DNA of 64,000 bases from contig NC_091278.1 of NCBI RefSeq assembly GCF_042100115.1, positions 1,674,001-1,738,000 of the forward strand. Direction: 5' to 3'. The translations under genes were made by a program, and so were the position numbers. Numbering within the stretch: the first letter of the stretch is position 1; each line of letters starts with the position of its first letter. The stretch comes from Alternaria dauci. Taxonomy: Eukaryota; Ascomycota; Dothideomycetes; Pleosporales; Pleosporaceae. The notes below the pieces were generated by a model. It worked only from the letters and a program-made list of their open reading frames with translations, did no database searches and had not been told where the DNA came from. Below are positions 1-13,099 of this stretch, one piece after another.

Positions 1-396
1 AGCTAGGGAATGACGAATACAGTGAACGTGTCAAGTTTGCTTTTGTTGTTTGGCAAGGTCGGTCATGTTCCTCGTTCCTCTCTTGAGATTACTAAGACGT
101 TTGCAGGACCCCAAACAAAGGTGATGCGCAAGGCCAAGATGAGTTTCCAGAGTGGACAGGTCAAGCAGGTCATTCGGACTTATGCTGTAGAGATCCAGAC
201 AGGCGACAAGAAGGACTTGGACGAAGAGGCAGTAACATTGAAGCTTAGGAAAGCCATGGGCGCGAATTGTGAGTCTTCGTTTTGCTATTTTTGTTGGTTC
301 AAGGACACGAGAATATGGACAGACGACCATAACAAGACGGAAAGGACGTATGCGCTAATTGCTCGAATAGATGATCGCCAGAAAACGAACTACTAG
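1..396 (+). CDS. Coactosin-like actin-binding protein (ADF-H domain), 3' part only
   Basis: This is the 3' end of a gene that begins before the window. Three exons join in phase: up to base 57 (probable acceptor ending at base 6), 107-268 and 371-396. The introns are 49 bases (58-106) and 102 bases (269-370). The translation runs through NDEYSERVKFAFVVWQG, then TKVMRKAKMSF, then LRKAMGAN and ends YDRQKTNY. The VMRKAK block followed by a charged helix and the LRKAxGANY ending are the hallmark of the actin-depolymerising-factor homology fold of coactosin, a cytoplasmic protein that binds F-actin rather than severing it. The family is usually about 140-150 residues, so roughly half the protein is visible. 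Splice sites are canonical. The neighbouring sirtuin gene converges on it. Cofilin itself is less likely because its C-terminal helix differs. Confidence 0.85.
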
Positions 397-953
397 CACA
401 TCTCGCACCGTATGATAATTAGTCCATTAGACTATGGTTTTCCTACTACTTTGACCTAGGCTGCCTTCTACTGCGTCCTCGATTCAATATCAACCAACAG
501 CGCGACCAACATGTGCCTGGCGTACTCATTGTCGTCTTCGGGCCACCGAACCAATATGTCTTTCCGTTCCACGCAGAAACCGAACACCTCGCTCGTCTAT
601 TTTCATGTTTCACGTCATACTCAGTTTCTGGAAAGGTATAACCGAGAACGTCTTAAGTCGTGCACCAGACATTTCTTCGCATGCAATTCTAGCTTTTTGA
701 TCCAGGCGATGTATTGTGACTTTTCATTTCGTGTGCAAACCAAAGCTTGTGTCTTGGGCCTTTTCGGTCGTAGTCCATCCTTTCGTGTTCACTGTTTTTG
801 GGTGTATTATCCTAGAGCAAGGTGTTAGTGTTGCAGGCTGCTGGTAGGGTATAGAGGAACGGGTGGCCTTGTCGCCTTGCATACAACGCTATCGTAATTC
901 GTGATCGTGAGATCGTGTATCTACATCCAATGCGTTCGTACATGACACCATAT
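397..953. other. Intergenic, convergent 3' ends
   Basis: 557 bases between the stop codons of the coactosin-like gene (+) and the sirtuin gene (-). It should hold both 3' untranslated regions. I see no further coding exon or RNA gene. Confidence 0.6.
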
Positions 954-2249
<1,296 letters not shown>

Positions 2250-2591
2250 GCTGCCTCTTTTGCCTTTGCTTTTGCGACCTTTTTCCGCGTTGCGCCACGG
2301 CTTGTTTTGCTGCGCCTGTTGGCGATGCGCTTTGTGTTTGCGTCCTATTTTGGAGAATGTGGATTGACGGACGCAGTTTTGAGAACGGGAGCGATGCGCG
2401 AGTATGACCGACGTGGCAGTGATACGTGTGACAGGCGCGTGTTGCATTTCGTGGGAGAATGTCAGTGCCCCACCAAACGACATCTCGGGGGTCCGACGGA
2501 ACTGCTGCGTCATGCCAGGGGCCATCACCAACACGACATATCCACCACTCGACCTTGTGCAAATCCGACTGAAACATCTCCATTCATCATG
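2250..2591. promoter_or_regulatory. Intergenic, presumed sirtuin promoter
   Basis: 342 bases between the sirtuin start and the stop of the next minus-strand gene. Open frames here are short and do not extend either gene. No specific motif is claimed. Confidence 0.4.
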
Positions 2592-3720
2592 TTATTTGAA
2601 ACATGGGCCCAGCTTGTACACGCAATCGTCGGGACAGTTCCCGGTAACCTCGTCTCCTGAACATGTCGCTCTAGCCTCGGCCTCTCTTCCACCAACCGCT
2701 TCCTTCACTTCTCTCACCCTGTCAACTCGCGCGCTTCGCTCGACACTTTCCTTGATCGCCGTGCAATCGAATCTCCCCTTGTCTGTCGTACCCGTAAACT
2801 TGAGCACAACCTTCATGTGCGCAACCTCTTTCCCCTCACTGTTCCTGACGCTTGCTCGAACATACTCGGGTGCATTACACCACCTTATCACGCGATCCCT
2901 TCCATCGGGAATACAGATCTTGCAGAACGTGCACATTGTCGATCTCCGATCGAATCTATAACAGTTCTTCTCGTCCTCGCCGCTTTTCTGAAACGTATCG
3001 GCGACTTGGGCTATGAACGCATTCTGCAGCAACTTTCCGTTGTAGTCAACCCCTCCTTCGTTTTTCCCGGGAATGTAGTCACTCTCAACGTTTACTTCGA
3101 CAAACTGTATGCCCTTTTCTATTATGCCGGCTTGGTTCGAGTACTCGATGTTATCGAATGTTCCCTTTGAAATCGTGCAGGTGTTGGCGCCTGTTTTGTC
3201 ATCATCGCAGCGGTCCTTGAGTAGCTTGGTTATGTCGCTAGATATATAACGGCCATACCATCGGCCGACGTGTTGGCGTTGATTACTTATCTCGATGGAG
3301 AACGTGTATGATGGTGAGCTTGGGAAAGGCGAAGGTGAAGTTGTCAGAGTCGTGCCCGGAACGAGACTTGGGCTGGTGGCTGGGCCTGCTACAGAGGTTA
3401 TGGTCAACGGTCCAATTGAAGGATTGTTGGACCAGGCCGAAGGAACGTCGCTAAATATGGCTGTCGGAGACTCAAGAGACTCAATCGATGAAGTGATATT
3501 TGACGAGGTGGTTGTAGTGGCGCTGGATATGGGTGGTGGACTGTAGGTCACCCAACTTGGTGGTTTACTCGCTTGATGGGTCAGTTCGGGATATGTGTTA
3601 GTTTACCAAGTGATACTGACAGGTTTCTAGCCGACCTCTGTCTACAGCTGCAGCGCTGGGGATAAAGAGAAAGATTACTACGCCAGCGTATTGAATCTTT
3701 GCAACAATCCAAGTTCGCAT
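2592..3720 (-). CDS. Cys-rich predicted secreted protein with Ser/Thr-rich N-terminal region
   Basis: I do not recognise the family. The start at 3720 gives MRTWIVAKIQ followed by a hydrophobic stretch ending PSAAA, a good secretion signal (about residues 1-25). The next 80 residues are Ser/Thr/Pro-rich and probably O-glycosylated. The last 230 residues contain 12 cysteines, including TMCTFCKIC and a C-terminal cluster CSGDEVTGNCPDDC. One intron is needed to join signal peptide and body. The in-phase choice 3616-3568 (49 bases) gives 359 residues. A second choice, donor GTCGGC to an upstream acceptor, also keeps frame, so 10-15 residues around the junction are uncertain. The body is open from 3567 to 2592. 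It could be a cell-wall protein or an apoplastic effector-like protein; nothing seen decides. It has no sequence sign of recent transfer. Confidence 0.7.
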
Positions 3721-4743
3721 GATGGACAACTCGACCTTGAGACTTGTTGTATTTTCATACCAGGCAGTGAGAAGATATAGCAATGTATAAGTTCAATTTC
3801 GCGAGCTGTCACACTTGGTACGTGAAGTCCAGGGTCAGGAATGTGTTTCCTGCTGCTTCGCCATTCCATTCTTACGCTGTACGTAGGTAGTGATCGACGT
3901 GCCTCAACATTAAGGACGGGATGCCACAGTAATTCCATTATTGACACATCTCTTCTCACCATGGAACTGGCTGAATCATCATCCCACAGGCTGGGAAGCG
4001 ACCGCATGTTGGGATGTTCCGTCCGTTGCATACCTATCGAAACCTTTGTCGTCGTCCAAACCAACCTAACGGCGAATATGAGGACGCAATAGAGACCTAT
4101 AACCTGCTACGATTGCGGCGTATCCAATTATGTGTGTAGAATGCAAGTCAAAACCAAATGAAATCCTGAGAGGTTGGTAGGTCGACAGGCGGAGCCGCTT
4201 CCGCCCCCGAGGTTATCGTGTATTGAGTCATGGGCATTTGCCGCCCCGCCCCAAGCGTCACCATATTCCTTTTCCAGAACTACGCAAGCTACAACAGGGG
4301 TCATAATGCCCTGCAGTAGATCGTAATGTCGCGATACGATGTGTGACAACTGCCCTCGCTGTGTTGTAAGTTTCGCACCGTCCCCTGCGGGGATATCGCG
4401 TTAACGCAAGGACGGTACCCATCTAGGTAGGTAGTTGACAACTTCGACACCTCACTGCTGCCTAATTACTCCAGAGCGATACCGGAAAAGGATTTCCTTT
4501 CTCCATTCAATTCAATGGGCCGAATCACCATAGGATATTCTAATAGGTTCGGATAGCCGGGCCACGACATACCGTGTACTTATTTACATATTTCTACAAA
4601 TAGACAGTACTCTGGTCGTTCAGTTTCTTTCCGTCTCGGTCGCCTATTCAAGAGAGCTTTTCGTACCGCTGACAACCTCCAAATCACCACGAATCTTCAA
4701 GTTAATACACAGTTCCAAAGGTGCTTCGCACGTAATAGTCGTC
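3721..4743. promoter_or_regulatory. Divergent intergenic region, no supported gene
   Basis: 1,023 bases between the starts of the Cys-rich protein gene (-) and the dehydrogenase gene (+), so it should contain both promoters. A minus-strand frame overlaps 3678-4064 but has no family signature, signal or splice support, and I do not call it. Confidence 0.5.
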
Positions 4744-5548
4744 ATGTCTATCAAGGATAAAGTCATCGCCATTACTGGAGCCGCGTCCGGGATGGGGCTT
4801 GAAACTGCCCGCCTTTTCGCTAGCAAAGGAGTCAAGCTCGCGCTCGCTGATGTGCAAGAGAAGCCGTTGAAGGACCTTGAAAGCGAGCTTCAGGCACTCG
4901 GTGCACAAGTCATGATCCAGGTTGTCGACGTCAGAAAGCGCGCCGACGTGGACAGCTGGATCGCAAACACAGTCGAGAAGTTCGGGAAGCTGGATGGTGC
5001 AGCCAATCTTGCAGGCGTAACTGGCCGTCAGAGTGCAGTCGCCAGCATTGAAGAGATAGAGGACGACGACTGGGACTTTATCATGGGAGTAAATGTTACA
5101 GGTCTGCGAAACTGTTTGCGCGCCCAGGTGCCACACATGAATGAAGGAAGCTCCATCATCAACGCATCCAGCATCCTAGGTCTCATTGGTGCGCCGAAAC
5201 AGCTGGCATATTGCGCCTCCAAACATGCTGTTGTCGGAATGACAAGAAGTGCGGCAAAAGAGCTAGGACCAAAGAAGATCAGGGTGAATTGCTTCTGCCC
5301 GTGAGTAGACATACAGAGATTCTTGTCGAGGTATATACATACTAACTGCGCACAGTGGACCAGTCGACACCCCGATGTTGCGACAAACGTATGAAAACAT
5401 AGGCGGGCCTGTCGATTATTCTTTCCTTCCACTTGGAAGAACTGCACACCAAAAGGAAATCCCACCGCTTATTGAGTTCCTGATCTCGGACGCGTCTTCG
5501 TTCATGACCGGAACGGCTGTGCCAATTGATGGCGGATGGTACTGCTAG
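4744..5548 (+). CDS. Short-chain dehydrogenase/reductase (classical SDR)
   Basis: NAD(P)-dependent oxidoreductase of unknown substrate, 249 residues, the usual size for classical SDRs. Exons 4744-5300 and 5356-5548 are separated by a 55-base intron with GTGAGT donor, CTAAC branch and CACAG acceptor. Seen motifs: the cofactor loop TGAASGMG (11-18), an acidic residue after beta-2 (ALADV) that favours NAD+ over NADP+, NLAG in place of NNAG, the catalytic serine region NASSILG, and Y156-x3-K160 (YCASK). The C-terminus GTAVPIDGGWYC is typical. No signal or membrane segment is present, so it is probably cytosolic. Neighbours give no pathway clue. Family assignment is firm; substrate (polyol, keto-acyl or secondary-metabolite ketone) is open. 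Confidence 0.93.
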
Positions 5549-6321
5549 GTTCCGCAATGTGCAGTTTCTCAACCACGTTTTTGACCTAGCTCTCCTGTCG
5601 TTCTTCATGTGTAGCAGTTCGATTCGCACAGCCTGTAACTGGTCTGGGAAGTACGGAAAGAAGAGGGATTATGATACAGGGAAATGAGGATTGGTGCTGG
5701 GCATTCTAAATACAACACGATCAGTTTCATATCGCTATCTGGGAATCCTGCTTCAAATCGCGCAACACTGCGTCTTTCCACTGTTCAGTCCGTCCAGGTA
5801 CTGCACAACCCGTATCGCACAGTGGTTGCAATCAAGAGACCGGACTCCTTCAAGCCATGATGGACTTGGATCTCCTTTGGTATAAACAGCCCAGGTGCGG
5901 AGCCACATCCTGGCGTCTTCTGCCTGAATTTTAGTATGCACACATGCTGCAGAATGACAATCAACTAGAATAACGGCCCATGGCTCATGGCTGATGCGAA
6001 TACGATCCATAACACCATTGCTAACTTGGTTGCTTACCACTTCACAATACGACAAATAAGGGGGGAATATCGCCCTTGGTTTGGATTACTGCTTAATCTT
6101 TATTTTGCGGTAGTTATTCAATTGGTGTTCAAGTACATGATGATGCCAGTTGCTAGGTATAGCGAAATCTACTGTATCCCTACAGTCTACAACATGTTCT
6201 GCAAGAACTAGAAATATATTTACTAATACTTTACTGTCTTAGACAACTAGTTGTGTACATGATATTCTTCCCCAGTTTTAATATAATAGTCAGATTGGTT
6301 GAAGAGCTTATGATTTCAACA
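5549..6321. other. Intergenic, convergent, AT-rich part
   Basis: 773 bases between two converging stop codons. The second half (about 6040-6310) is visibly AT-richer than the genes. No coding frame with homology or splice support was found. Confidence 0.5.
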
Positions 6322-6847
6322 TCAAGCCCTTGGCTCCTTACCTCCAATTTGTGAACTCTCCCTCGCAAACCGCTCCTTGCCCTCACCAGGCAGCACAACC
6401 TGACCCTGGTTGTCCTGCTCTGCCGCCCACTTCTTCAATGTATTGAGATCCACACTCTTCAAGGCGCCTTGATGCGTCGCTTCCAGCTTTACCCTTGGCA
6501 CCTCTCCAATACCTTTATCCGCGGCGCTCTTCCACGTGGAAGCTTCGAGGCAGAATCGTTGGCCTGGACCCACGCCCGCTTTTCGAAGATCGATACCGTT
6601 GGAGGATGAGAAGTCTAGGAATCCGTTTGTGAGGATGGCGGCGATGGGATTTTTGCTTGTGCACATCCCGGCGTTGACTGAGGAGGGGAGATTTGACGGC
6701 GCCTTGGCTTCGGAAGAGTGTTTGTGGAGGGGGGCATTGAGGACTGAGGAGTGTTAGTGGACAGTTCAAAATGGTTATGATAGAATGAGGTTGCGCACCG
6801 TTCTTTTGGGTAACGTCCATCTTTCCTTGCTCGTTCTTTCCCGACAT
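6322..6847 (-). CDS. Small conserved-looking protein of unknown function
   Basis: I do not recognise this family. Two exons, 6847-6799 and 6743-6322, with a 55-base intron (GTGCGC donor, CTAAC branch, CTCAG acceptor), give 156 residues. The first exon encodes MSGKNEQGKMDVTQKN. The second carries an Ala/Ser-rich stretch and a C-terminal charged region with LKSVDLNTLKKWAAEQ and GEGKERFARES. No signal peptide, membrane segment or cysteine motif is seen. The hydrophilic helical C-terminus suggests a soluble protein that binds a partner. Evidence that it is a gene is the in-phase intron with a good branch site and the stop-free frame with normal codon use. A function cannot be given. Confidence 0.6.
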
Positions 6848-7283
6848 GTTGGGGCTGTGTTCCGAATATCTGCGATTATTCTACAGTTCAGTCTGTGTTT
6901 GTGAGGTGCTGAGGAGTTGACATTAGCAGGGGTTGTCGTAGAGACTCGTCAATGCTAGATATAGTTGATCTGTAGTGATAGATGCAGGGTTGAGACGGCA
7001 GACATTCATGTTAAATGAACCTTCTTGATCCAAATTTCTACGCTTTACTCGCTTTGCTTAAAGTACGGCTCAGTAATGATGCCTCCATGACCTCGTTCTG
7101 ACCAATGTCTTGACGTCAGCGATATTGGAAGCGTCAGAGTGTAATTTGACACCGTCTCGTTGTTCCATGTCGTATGTAGCGCCTATAAGAATATGGACAT
7201 CTTTTCTTCTTCATTAGTACGCTCGTCTGGGGTGATGTACCCGCAAAGTCAAGATTGGCGATTCCGTCTTCGACAGGCTTTCC

Positions 7284-7298
7284 CACACACACACACAC
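7284..7298. repeat. (CA)n microsatellite
   Basis: About seven perfect CA units followed by CCC. Simple-sequence repeat in intergenic DNA. Confidence 0.9.
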
Positions 7299-7455
7299 CC
7301 ATGAAAGCCCACTAAACCCAATCCTTATAAGCGCCTTTCCCCGGCTCCAGCGCGCATGCACCCCGTACACACATACACTTCGCACTGCACCACAAATGAC
7401 CACACCACATCCAGCGGTACTACAAATGCAGAGAATTATCCACCATATCTTCGCC

Positions 7456-7716
7456 TCACCGCCCTCCCAGCCTCTGTCTCTCCCCTCCATAACGCTGAGG
7501 CCGCGCAAGACAATTCTTGGCAAGTGTGACGAGTCGGTGTTTTGCAAACGCCGACATACCGACAACAGCGTGCACTTGCTCAAACAGCCACTCAATCACT
7601 GAACCATGGTCATCGGCCAAGGGCAGTGTTAGTTCACTTACGTGTTCAAATACCTTGGGCTCACCGTCATTTATCTGTAGACACGGTGACGAAGAACCAG
7701 GTTGACTCGACAACAT
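7456..7716 (-). pseudogene. Weak 86-codon frame, possible BTB-like remnant
   Basis: A stop-free frame with an ATG encodes DGEPKVFEHV and a later segment SVIEWLFEQVHAVVG. The first phrase recalls the middle of BTB/POZ domains, where a helix follows a DGE or DDP turn. Inside it lies a perfect-looking intron (GTAAGT, CTAAC, CAG; 43 bases), but using it puts a stop immediately after the junction. This could be a decayed gene or chance. No full domain can be assembled in the flanks. Confidence 0.2.
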
Positions 7717-8759
7717 ACTTCCTGTTCTCTCTTTCGCCCGAGGTCAAGCCGAGGTTGATTCCACGCCGTCAATTTGCCTCACCAGCTTTGGATACTAGCG
7801 ACTCGTTGGGTTGATTTAGCCATGAGTGGAGACGACGGTCTAATCGAGTCATAGGAGGCAAATGACGTGGACCTTGTCATTTCCTCTCGTCCCATCACCA
7901 ATCTCTCTCACGAAGAGCGTTGGGCGAACAAATTGCGTCTGCACCCACCTGCAGTTTAGTGAACAGGGTCAACAACGGTGAGAGGAGTGCAGGGCACATG
8001 CTTGCCCGCGCAGCCCAAACCGCTCAAGGAAAGAACGCATAGCCAATGCAGCTGCACATCGATCTGAGATCTAGTGCATGACCGTTACCTTCGGAGAAAG
8101 GACCGACGAAAACAAAATATACATTCAGCGGTCGGTCGCGAACGACGCGGCATTAAGCCATATCCAGCGTGTTACATGAAGAACGCAAATCATCGCAAGC
8201 GCACAAGATGCACTTGCGACAATCGCGGAGTACAGAGACTGAAAAGAAACTCTGTTAGGTCCCGACTGCTTCCACGGCTAACATGACCTGCATTGTACGA
8301 GGCTCAGAGTGGCGCAGATTGACGTAACCGACAGATGCAGGCCGACCTAGTGTCCTGATTATGAAGATCCGGGGGAAATGTGCGGCGGGAGAGGCGAGTT
8401 GTGTTGACCCAAGGCACCATAAACATCCTGCGAACACTGTAGTTACTTATAGGCACGGTCACATAAACCAGAGAGACATAGGCTTCCTCGCATTGGTTGC
8501 AATGCTACATAGTGCTGGAGACAACATCAACTTAGAGACATGTATTGTGAATAAGTGGACTGGTCGTCTCTGAGTGAATTATTTGCTATGAATGCATCCT
8601 GCCTCGCTAGGCCGACACTTACCGTGTCGCTCCATCATATACACCCTAAACAATGCATTGAACGCTCCTAATATCTCTGCGACTTGCTAAAATGGGTACG
8701 CCAACAATCTGTTGTTCCTAAAGAATGAGCAATGACGCATTGGAAGCATGGCTCCTTCT

Positions 8760-11145
8760 CTAGCCTTGTAGCCTCTGCCGAATCTCAGCGACCACGTTCC
8801 GAATACGTGGTTCCTTGACCTTCTGTTCGGCGCGGGTGATGGCATCGCCTATCTGTAATATGTCCCTACCAGCCTCACAGAAGTCAGGGCCTAGGCAAAG
8901 CAAAGTGCCTGTAGCCACAAGCGCTCGATACACGGCCTCAGAGTCACTAGCCGTGGTGAGGACCTTGGATAAATCGTCCAGCAGTGAAAGCGCACGGTCC
9001 GCATTGTTCTCCGAGTTGAGTAGTACCGAGTAGTTGATGTAGAGCGTCGTGAGCGCAATGATCAAGTTTCGGTTCGTTGATGTCAGGAAAGGCGATACTA
9101 GTGGATGAATGGTATCAAACTCTGTGCTGGCAAGTAGTCTTCCCTTTTCGGTTTGAAGGAGATTGCTAAGACATCGTATGGCCATCATTGTGTTGTTGGG
9201 CGGGGAGGATTCTGTGAACACGCCTGACTCAAGAAGGTTTGGCAAGAGGTTTTGCTCGGGCGACACTAGGAATGTTGCTGGTTCCTCGAAAGCGAGGACT
9301 AGTCGTAACAGGTCCAGTGCAGGCAAGCGTTTCTCCACCGGCCATTGTGTTGCCGCTTTGATAAGAAGCTCTACGCCTGTTATGTCGATGCCTTTGCCAT
9401 TCCCTTTCTCGAGCGCTGTGACGGTCGCGTTCAATTGCTCGATGTCGGGCGGGTTCAGCGAGATACCCTTGTGTCCCTCGTTCACCAAGGCCTCATTGAA
9501 TTCAGTAAGCTTTTTGAAGATGACCTTGTGGTTTCCAGTTGTGATTGGCAGATAGTCCTTTTGCGGAAGTATATTCGTGGCTGGTGGCGCTGGTGGAGGC
9601 TGGGCCGCGACTTGGTTGGCGTCGCCGGGCCGATACCGTGCCTCCGAATCCCACGGATCCGTGCCTTGTGCACTGCTTTGGCCTAGCGTTGCACCTTGTG
9701 TGTTCTGGATGATGAAGTTTGCGACTTGGTCGAGGTACGTGAGCGGAAGCTCATTGTCTTCGATGAACTTGCGCGCAGCTTCGTAGTGGTTCTGGTTGAG
9801 GTTGTAAGGTAGCTTCAGTGGAGGCTTGCCGTCTTCAATGTCAACGTCAAAGACGTAGTCGTACTCTTTGCCGGCATGCGAGATCTTGCGTCCACCGCTC
9901 CCCGCCGAGTCGACAACTGTTCCAACATTGACCCACTGGTTGGCAGCTGCGGACCATTGGTACGCAGAAACGTTGCCGTTCATCTCCTTGATCATCTGAA
10001 CCTGCCCCTCCTTGGTGCCCGATCGCTGTGTGAGGAACTCCGGGCCGGGCAATTGCTCTTTGTTGATGTCTCCCACGGTCTGCTGTGGTATCGAGGAGCC
10101 CTTGACATCATCGTTGAATTGCTGGATCTCCGCCTCAGCAGCAAAGCGAGACTGGTCCCGAGTAAAGACACGAGCAAGCTTATCGCTCGCGCCAGTGACG
10201 ATGTCGCCGTTCTCCTTGCATACAGCCACGGACCATACTGAGATGGCCGGGTGGGTGATGGTCTGTATGCACTCGTTGTTCTCCCATATCCGTACTGTCC
10301 GATCTTCGCCGGCGCTCACCAGGCCGCCGTTGGGGAGGACAGCCAGAGAGTAGATGAAGTTGTCGTGACCGTGCAGCTCCGCCACCTGTTGTCCGTTGAG
10401 TGTCCACAGGCGAATAACGGCGTCATTTCCTGCGGATGCGAACTGGGCACCCGAGGGATGGTGCGGAGGCAGTCGGCAGAGGGCACGAACAACGTCAGGT
10501 GCCTGGATGGAGCGAACGGGCGATGCGGAGGCTGAAGGCTGGAATATGCGGATCTGCTTGTCTGCACAGCCAGTGATGATGGTGTTGCTGTCGTAAGCAA
10601 GGACAGCCCACACGGATGCAGAGTGGCCCTGCAGCACTGTAGATTCGCCCCACTTGCCTACTTGCCATAGCCGCGCCTCCATGTCCCAGCTGCCACTGAC
10701 AATGTATTTGCCATCCTCGCTCACATCGAGCGCGCATACATTGTTGCCATGTCCGATCAGAAGAGCGTCTGCATCGTCGTCGAGGTTCTTGCTCGGCCGC
10801 CGCACGTCGATGATCTGGTCTTTGCCGCCCGACACGACCAGGCCCTCGGGAAACGACGACGTGGGCGGTACGATGGCGAGCGAGTTGACGAATTCCTTGC
10901 CGTGCGTCTTGATGGTGCTGTCCCATGTTGGCGGGCTCGCTGACTGCTGTGTCCAGACGCGTACTGTAAAGTCTCGCGACGCCGAGACGATTGAGGAAGC
11001 CGAGGGGAATGCGACGCTTCGGACCTGCACGTCATGTTAGTAGTGCCTCTGCCCAAAGCAGAAACTTGACATGTTTGATGGTGAGTGCAACACGTACATC
11101 GTCCTCGTGACCGCGGAGGGTGGCTGATAACTTGAAGTCGGCCAT
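8760..11145 (-). CDS. doa1: Doa1/Ufd3/PLAA ubiquitin-binding WD-repeat protein
   Basis: Doa1 binds ubiquitin and Cdc48/p97 and supports ubiquitin homeostasis, endosomal sorting and mitochondrial and ribosome-linked degradation. Exon 1 (11145-11098) encodes MADFKLSATLRGHEDD. A 73-base intron follows, and exon 2 (11024-8760) completes 770 residues. Residues 1-300 form a WD40 propeller (for example VRVWTQQ, LHGHDNFIYSLAV, VRIWENNECIQT). Next is the PFU ubiquitin-binding domain (about 355-460; FDVDIEDGKPPLKLPYN and AARKFIEDNELPLTYLDQV). The C-terminal 260 residues, with ELLIKAATQWPVEKRLPALD and MAIRCLSNLLQ, are the armadillo-like PUL domain that binds Cdc48. Domain order and length match the family. 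The gene is divergent from the BTB gene across about 2 kb. Confidence 0.96.
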
Positions 11146-13099
11146 GGTTGAGGTAGCGCGGGGTTGCTCCTTTGGTGGTCGGACGTCTTAGCAGTGGCGA
11201 GGAGAGAAGGAAACGAGCACTAGATAGAGGCGAGAGTTGCGCGCATCAAGTTCACAGCGAGCGGTGTCGACGGATATCGCGACTGCTTGGGCGTTGCCGA
11301 GTGAGTGCACTGAGTTGCTTGTCACAGACAGAGCTCGGTGATTGACGACGTCAGCCTTTGGCGAGACAGCTGTAGCCGACGCATCCATGTCACTCTCCCA
11401 TTATGTCAGCCTCACCCCGGATGCGCCTGCTTCCTGTTCGGGACATGGTTCTGCAACTCAACACCAGACATGAAAATGCTCTTTTGTTCTTGTCAACACG
11501 GGCGCATGCTGTTCCCTCACGTGTTACCTCACGTGTTGCCTGGCTTGGCTTTCAGGTACTCGTTCGAGTGGCTTGCGGCTGAGCCTCTGCTTCACCAATA
11601 GCGCGAACCCTAACTGTTGCTTCAGCTCTCGCTTGCCTGGCACGATGCATCTGGCCCAAGATCCATTTCACGACAATCGCACATTTCCTTACCATCGACC
11701 TGGTACTTGGATGCGCGAGTCCTCGCTCTCGTATCCTGCCACGCGAGGCGCTGAGCCACAGCATCCAGGGTCCGCGAGGTGTGCATTAATCGACATGCTG
11801 TATGTGATACTGCGCCGTTCGAAGATGCTCCCACGGAGACTTGCCAGCTCTTGAAACCGGGGTAGACAAGTTCGCCCGAACATAACCTTACTTGCCATTG
11901 CATTTTCCTAGGAGAAGCACAAGATTCGGCTGCGAGGCCGTGCCGCAGCAGTTCTCTCTGCTCTGGTGCGGCGTCCCAAAGCAGCGCAGATCGCCGTCGG
12001 TGGTGGGCCCAGAACACAACCCAGCAGATATCCTGCCAAACGTCAAAGTCTTGGTGGCTCCGTCGTCGTGCAACACCGGCGGGAGGTTTCCCTCTCAACA
12101 TGGTCCCCGCACAGCCCACAACGGAATCCTCCGCCCCGTCCCTGTGGCTCGTCTCCATAACGGAGGGCGGCCAGCGCGTTTCGCCGACCGTCTGGAGTCA
12201 GTCAGTACCAGCGGTAGCTTTTCATGCGCAGGGCAAAATGATTTCGCATGCCCTCCCGGATTTCCTGGTCATTTGACTCTAGCTGCGCTGCTCGGCCGCT
12301 ACTCGACGTCCCCTGCGCCTCGCATCCACCCAGAGCGTCGCCGTCGGCATCGCGCTGCAGCCACTAGAGCAATAACCTTTCGCGTGACACTGCCTACCCT
12401 GCTTTCCCACGATGCCCTCACAATGGACCGCCCGGTTTGTTCTAGCCCAGCCCGCGCTACACTTGCGCCAAGCCACAAGAGTCCTCTGGACGAAGCGTTG
12501 CGTGTCAGCTCAAATTTTGGGCCGTCCAAGAGCGAAGGGACACCCTGTGACTTGTCTGGAAGCGGTCTATGCAACCGCCCATGTCATTGAGATGAGTGCG
12601 CCATCCACAAGTGACGCCAGCGTGCCATGGCTGGACCGACGGCTGCATGCCTACAAGAGCGCGAACAGTCCTCCCAGATCTGTCCCATCTTCTGCTCCCA
12701 CCTCGATTTGCAATACCTAAACAACTCTCCATACATATAAGCTCCGAGCAACCAGTAATCTCGGCATACGTTTAGCCCGGCTGCATCGACCACAGTATAA
12801 GTTTGCCTGCATCTGGCGATCTCGGTACCCTTGCCTCAGCCTTACCAGTTGCTCGGATTCGCGCGGCGCCTCCGCGATCAGCGGCCGACCCCTACGTACC
12901 CCCTACGCGTTCTTGCGTAACGTCAAAATCGTCACGCCTGTGAACGTTGGCCTTTCCTTTCTTCCACAACAGGGTCTCACGAGCATTTGCTTCAAGAAGC
13001 CTTCCCCCGCCAGCTCCGTCTGTCCAAGTAACAGCAAGAACCCCATTCACACCCACCTCTATTACCCTTCACACATTACACAACACCATCACCATCATC
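11146..13099. promoter_or_regulatory. Divergent intergenic region between Doa1 and BTB genes
   Basis: 1,954 bases, GC-rich, with several open frames on both strands (the longest 178-232 codons). Their translations are Arg/Ser/Pro/Cys-rich with no domain, as expected of out-of-frame GC-rich DNA. I call no gene. Both promoters should lie here. Confidence 0.5.

Larger units (their letters stand above)
6848..8759. other. Long intergenic region
   Basis: 1.9 kb between the start of the small protein gene and the stop of Doa1, both minus strand. It contains a short CA microsatellite and one weak minus-strand frame (listed separately). The rest, especially 7800-8700, shows stops in all frames at short intervals and nothing I can name. 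Confidence 0.5.

Noticed and set aside
3678..4064. 128-codon minus-strand frame upstream of the Cys-rich gene
   Set aside because: It overlaps the signal-peptide exon in another frame and lacks domain or splice support. Most likely promoter and leader sequence.
4378..6310. Possible tRNA genes in AT-rich intergenic parts
   Set aside because: I looked for an A-box/B-box pair (GTTCGANTC type) with a foldable cloverleaf here and in the other gaps. A lone GGTTCGGAT-like match near 4545 had no partner or acceptor stem.
11892..12590. 232-codon plus-strand frame in the Doa1-BTB interval
   Set aside because: Arg/Pro/Ser-rich translation without a domain, overlapped by open frames on the other strand. 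Typical of GC-rich noncoding DNA.
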